In this document: one piece after another, positions 59,801 through 64,000 of the stretch
Layout of the letters: every line of letters begins with the position of its first letter
Numbering within the stretch: the first letter of the stretch is position 1
Assembly (NCBI RefSeq): GCF_015832195.1
Contig: NC_052017.1
Coordinates: forward strand, 52,712,652-52,776,651
DNA: 64,000 nt
Direction of reading: 5' to 3'
DNA from: Motacilla alba alba
Lineage: Eukaryota > Chordata > Aves > Passeriformes > Motacillidae
Position numbers and translations under genes: made by a program
The notes under the pieces: generated by a model
What the model saw: the letters and a program-made list of their open reading frames with translations, nothing else
Told to the model about the DNA's origin: nothing
The model's database searches: none

Positions 59801-62537
59801 AGAACACACAAATCCATGCAAATTCAGTAATCACCAAGTAGAGAAGACCAGAAGGCCAGAGGCAGGTGACTAGACAAATTCAAACTCCATTTATAAGCTG
59901 ACTGTGCAGTTCTAATACATAGCTGTGAAAATTACAGCTGCTTCTACTATCCTAAGCCATTTCTTATTTCTCTGACCACCAGATAAGTTTGTGGGGAAGC
60001 TTTATGTGAATTCACAGTGGTTGGTTATTCTCAGAAGTCAATGACCTGTAGCATCCAGCTCCAGCTGGGAATCAGACTGATACAGCTTTACAACATGGCA
60101 CAACGTGAATCTGCTCAGGCAGGCCCTCTCCCTTCTAATATACAAATGATTCCCTCCAGCTAGGTTGTCCCAAAAGCCCAGTGGGGATTTTATCCTATTT
60201 AGGAGAACAGCTGTAATATGGGAAAGGAGGGAAATATTTATCCTTTTTAATTAAGAAAGATAACTATTTCCATTATGTTTGTGGACCTCCCACATAGCAT
60301 AGTGCTGGGTTCACTTCTAATACTCTTGGTTAGACAATAGCCAAAATCCAGCAGCCATGTGTACTGAAAGATCAAAACATAAAAGCAAAATATCTTCTTT
60401 TGCAACATTAGCCTTTGAATATGTGAGAGGGTACAAATCTTAGCAACTAATGACTCAGTATTTAAAATTAAGGAAAAGAGATGGAATTCTTGCACAATTT
60501 GTTGGCAAACAGTGAAGGCTGTAAGTGAATACCATTTGCTACTGTTTACCGCAACAGGTGGAGTTAGTGTGTTTTCTGGATTTTTCCTTTTTGCAGCTTA
60601 CTACTTTATAATGCATCTGTATTAAAGTAGAATTTTGCAGTTTAATTCTTTGGAGATTTTTTTGAGATTTTTGCAGTTTGTTGGATGGTTTCAATTAAAG
60701 GACATACCACGAAGGTTTCAAAATTACACAGGCAAATGTCGATTGGAAAATTCTTTTTTCCCCTCTGAAATTTAGAATTTAATACCATTTCAAGATCTGG
60801 AAAACCTCCTTTTTTGGTTTTCCATTTAAAAATATATAGCCAAAAGGCAATGAATGAAATCAGAACTGAGGAGGGTAAAGAAAAAGAGCATTGTATTTGC
60901 CAGGATCACTAGAAGTCTGTTTTAAAGCTAAGTTGCAACAGGAAGGGAGCTTTGATTTCAAACAGTGCTTTAAAGTGAAGGATCCCTTCCAAATGCTATT
61001 ACCAAGCAGATCCAATTGTGATAGTAATGACATGTTGTGTGGGAAGTAGTGGTTTTACTTGGATGCAAAGGGAAAGTGCATTGCCCTGATTGATGTACCA
61101 TATGAGGGTCAAACCACATAATCACTAACTCTCACACTGCCCAATGTAGTGGGATTGATTATTTAAGAATCTTATATTTCTGTTTATTATTTTTACTGTG
61201 ATCATTTCATTGTAGTGATGAAAATATTTTACAAATTAAATGCATTGTTTCTTCAGATGACATTATTAATATTTCATTTATTTTTCACTGATTTGCAACA
61301 ACTTCCACTAAATCTTTTTGCAGCTATCATATCACAGTTGTGGGTGGTCTTGTTCAGGCGAAGCACAAGTCATTGGATAATTCAGAACTTCTCAAAACGT
61401 TTTGCAAAGAGAAAGTGAAAAGCAACTAATGATGAAACTCACATTTATCAGCCCTTACTACTCACATATCAGTGTCCAATGTTGAGGATTAACCAATGGT
61501 TTAAGCTCACATATAAAAAGGTAGCATCTTGGAAAAGCACTTGGCAGGAGTAGCATGAAAGAAACCCTAGAAAACCTTTTCATCTGGCCTTGGCTTTTTT
61601 CCCTTTTATTAAATAACAATTATAAATGCATTCATTCCCCTAATGGATATTTTAGAGCTACCTTCTGCACTAATGAGTTCAGGAGAATTAGTGATGACTT
61701 CAATGAATGCAGGATAAAATCCTTATCTATTTTTCAGTCTTCTGGTACTTGATAAAACATCGAGTTCCATATACAAAGTCAATGACAGGACATGCTTAAA
61801 ATGCTTTTTTTGAGTGAAGGGATCTAGGATTGTGCTCAGATTGTTGTATTGTAGAACCAGAAGTCTCGGGCACAACCAGGTGCCCCCCAGGAGGCCTGCC
61901 TTGTATCACTTACTCTTTCACTGAGGGAACCTCCAAGACTAACAGCCTCTACTACTTAACTCTGCATCAGTTTTCAACCTCAAGCAAAGAGCATCAAGAG
62001 GTTTTTCACCAAAATGTACATAAAATCCCAGGAAAATACAAACACTTTAAAAAGATAGAGAACCTTCCTCTCCTTTTCATTTGTTAAGTATTATATTGTT
62101 ATAGTACATTAAGTATGTTTGTTAAGTATTGCATTAATATAACTGATATATCTATATATATCTAATATATCTATAACTTTGAATTCAGTAATTCAAAATG
62201 ATAATTAAAAATAATAATAAACAATTCAAAAATTAGTGGCTTAGATGTGTTCCCACTGCTTTGTTTCACTTCTCCTGTGCCACTTCCTGTTTAAAAGGAA
62301 ACGTGCTGTTATAAACAATGGCAAGTTTATTGAAGTTTGCATGTTCTCTGTTACTTCTTTCTAATGTAATTCCATTTGCATTTGGTACAAAATCTCTCCT
62401 GCAGTTAGATCATACAGTGAATTTAAATTCATTAAATTTTTACAGCTGTTATTTTTTCTTACAAAATCAATATATTATGTATCTATGCCACTCTCCAGAG
62501 GAGATTCTCTTTACCCCAGAATAACCCATGTGGGTCT

Positions 62538-62575
62538 TTAAAAGAGAACAAAGAAGATCCTTAAAAGAGAACAAA
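62538..62575 (+). repeat. 15-bp direct repeat, 23-bp period
   Basis: The 15-mer ttaaaagagaacaaa occurs at 62538-62552 and 62561-62575 without mismatch. Confidence 0.85.
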
Positions 62576-64000
62576 AACGAAATACCCTTTACATTTCACT
62601 TCATAAGACTCAAATGGCAGCAGCTTCTGTATTTTGCCAACATCATTGATTGAATGAACCCAGACCAAATTCACACCAGACTCTTTGCTACAGAAGCACA
62701 AAATCAGATGTTGTTCCTCCTCAAAGAATAGTACCACACAAGGGTATTTTTTCAGTGGGAATAATGGTTTCTTGGTGTCCAACACTTGGTTCTCTGCCAT
62801 TGTGGAATTAAATTAAATCAGTCCTAGGTCACACATAATTGAGTTAGACAGTGTTTGCTCTTGTAGGTTGTTAAAGGACAGTAGGCCAAAGAAGAGAACT
62901 TTGGTTCTACTTGCTTGAAACAGTCTTCATTCAAGAGAAGCCTAGATTTGACCAAAGCAGGACAAAATGTCTTGGAGTAGGTCTGAATTCAGCACTTCCA
63001 GTCTCTCATTTATTAACCATTAACAACAGAGTGCTCTGTAACAGTCCCTACTCTGTGGAGCAGGAACTTGCTTTTTGAGTACCTGTCCCACGAAACAATA
63101 TAAAGTTTGTTTTGAATGCATGGTAGAAAGTGCTTAGAACACAACTAAGCTGTCATGTTGAAACAAAAAATTTTCACCCACAATTTCAAAGCACTGGAAT
63201 GTCTCACACTAATAAAATTCTTGTATTTTCTCTAAAAATTAATTATCTGGGTACCTTAATTTAATTCAATGAGAACCTTCTCCCCATATCAGAGAGAATT
63301 TGTGTGTGTTAAATCACTAAAAGAAAAAAAAAGCAGATTTAACAGTGATTGATGTTAATAAACATAACCCTATGCTGTTGTTAATACTGTAGACATTTCG
63401 TATAAAAAGAGACATTATATTCCAGCTCTGCTATGAAAATTGAAGGAACAGATGCTAGATTCAGGTAAGCCCACAACTGTTTAGATGACAATAAGAATAT
63501 TAGTCAAATCAACTTAATCCTTTAACTCTAAGAAAGAATTCAGAGTTTCCCTGAATTTTCTGAGATTATGCTCTTTGGAATCTTTGAGCTAATCATTTTA
63601 GATCTAAAATCTGAATCCTGTCATTGAGAGTTTTTAATAGAAATTGGATGAGTCAGGATAAGAGGAATCCTAGTACCTTTGTTTAGTGTATTTTCTAATA
63701 CAAACTATGTATTTTTATATATGAGCAAGCACTTATGAAAATATTATTCTCAGTTTTCAGCTATTTCTGTCCTACTGTTAAAGTGCTAGGAAAACAGACG
63801 GCATAAGTTGACTTTCATTAGTTCTGGTTCGGAAAATAGTCAGAAAAAATGAAAAGAAAAAACATCATGATTCTGATTTGTGAGCAAAGTCCAGGCAGAC
63901 TTTTGACAAATTAAAAAGTTATAGCAGGGTGGTTCCAAAGAGACTGAGGTGGTGCTTAAAAATGACTGTGAGTAGTCAAGCCAATCAAAAACGGGGAGGA

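Larger units (their letters stand above)
57300..64000. other. AT-rich non-coding stretch, no gene recognised
   Basis: No transposon or RNA gene was identified. Low-complexity tracts lie at 59742-59800 (A/C-rich) and about 62130-62180 (TA-rich). A minus-strand frame at 62561-62800 is discussed as a finding. A 109-codon minus-strand frame at 57623-57952 has no recognisable similarity. Confidence 0.5.

Noticed and set aside
62318..62524. 68-codon plus-strand frame whose N-terminus resembles a signal peptide (MASLLKFACSLLLLS)
   Set aside because: Hydrophobic N-termini are common in translated T-rich DNA; the rest shows no secreted-protein features and no similarity.
1..64000. CRISPR arrays, bacterial operons, prophage or plasmid features, rRNA genes
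   Set aside because: No spaced repeats, ribosome binding sites, dense gene packing or rRNA sequence; CR1 and SINE content and AT-rich gene-poor DNA indicate a bird nuclear genome.

Overview
This window looks like ordinary, AT-rich, single-copy vertebrate DNA from a bird, most likely a songbird (order Passeriformes). Three stretches match the 3' part of CR1 LINEs, the dominant bird retroposon. A fourth element has a tRNA-Ile-like head joined to a CR1-like tail, the layout of the passerine SINE family TguSINE1. There is no bacterial, viral or operon-like gene organisation, and no rRNA gene, working tRNA gene or CRISPR array. No protein-coding gene could be identified by name.

Layout. 1-18 kb: AT-rich non-coding DNA with a CR1 fragment (about 3.95-4.08 kb), T/G-rich low complexity, a C11/T10 homopolymer junction, a 30-bp tandem duplication (8.1 kb), the SINE (10.06-10.2 kb) and one possible microexon (14.7 kb). 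18-32 kb: mostly featureless, but the minus strand holds several phase-compatible candidate exons (18.12, 18.91, 19.96, 21.06, 25.17 and 31.56 kb) and a second CR1 fragment on the plus strand (30.26-30.42 kb). 32-44.5 kb: AT-rich, with weaker minus-strand exon candidates and a double hairpin at 38.84 kb. 44.88-45.36 kb: one clear CpG island, the only strong promoter-type signal in the window. 45.5-56.4 kb: AT-rich DNA with further minus-strand exon candidates (46.88, 47.93 and 48.26 kb) and a roughly 370-bp (TTCC)n/(GGAA)n microsatellite at 51.3 kb. 56.4-57.3 kb: the largest transposon, a 5'-truncated minus-strand CR1. 57.3-64 kb: AT-rich, with one unrecognised minus-strand reading frame at 62.6-62.8 kb.

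Interpretation. The simplest reading is intergenic or intronic bird DNA with one CpG-island promoter. A more ambitious reading is that the minus strand carries small exons of a multi-exon gene. Acceptor and donor pairs with a compatible reading phase can be chained, but in 64 kb of AT-rich DNA many such pairs arise by chance. I recognise none of the peptides, so this is offered only as a testable hypothesis with low confidence.
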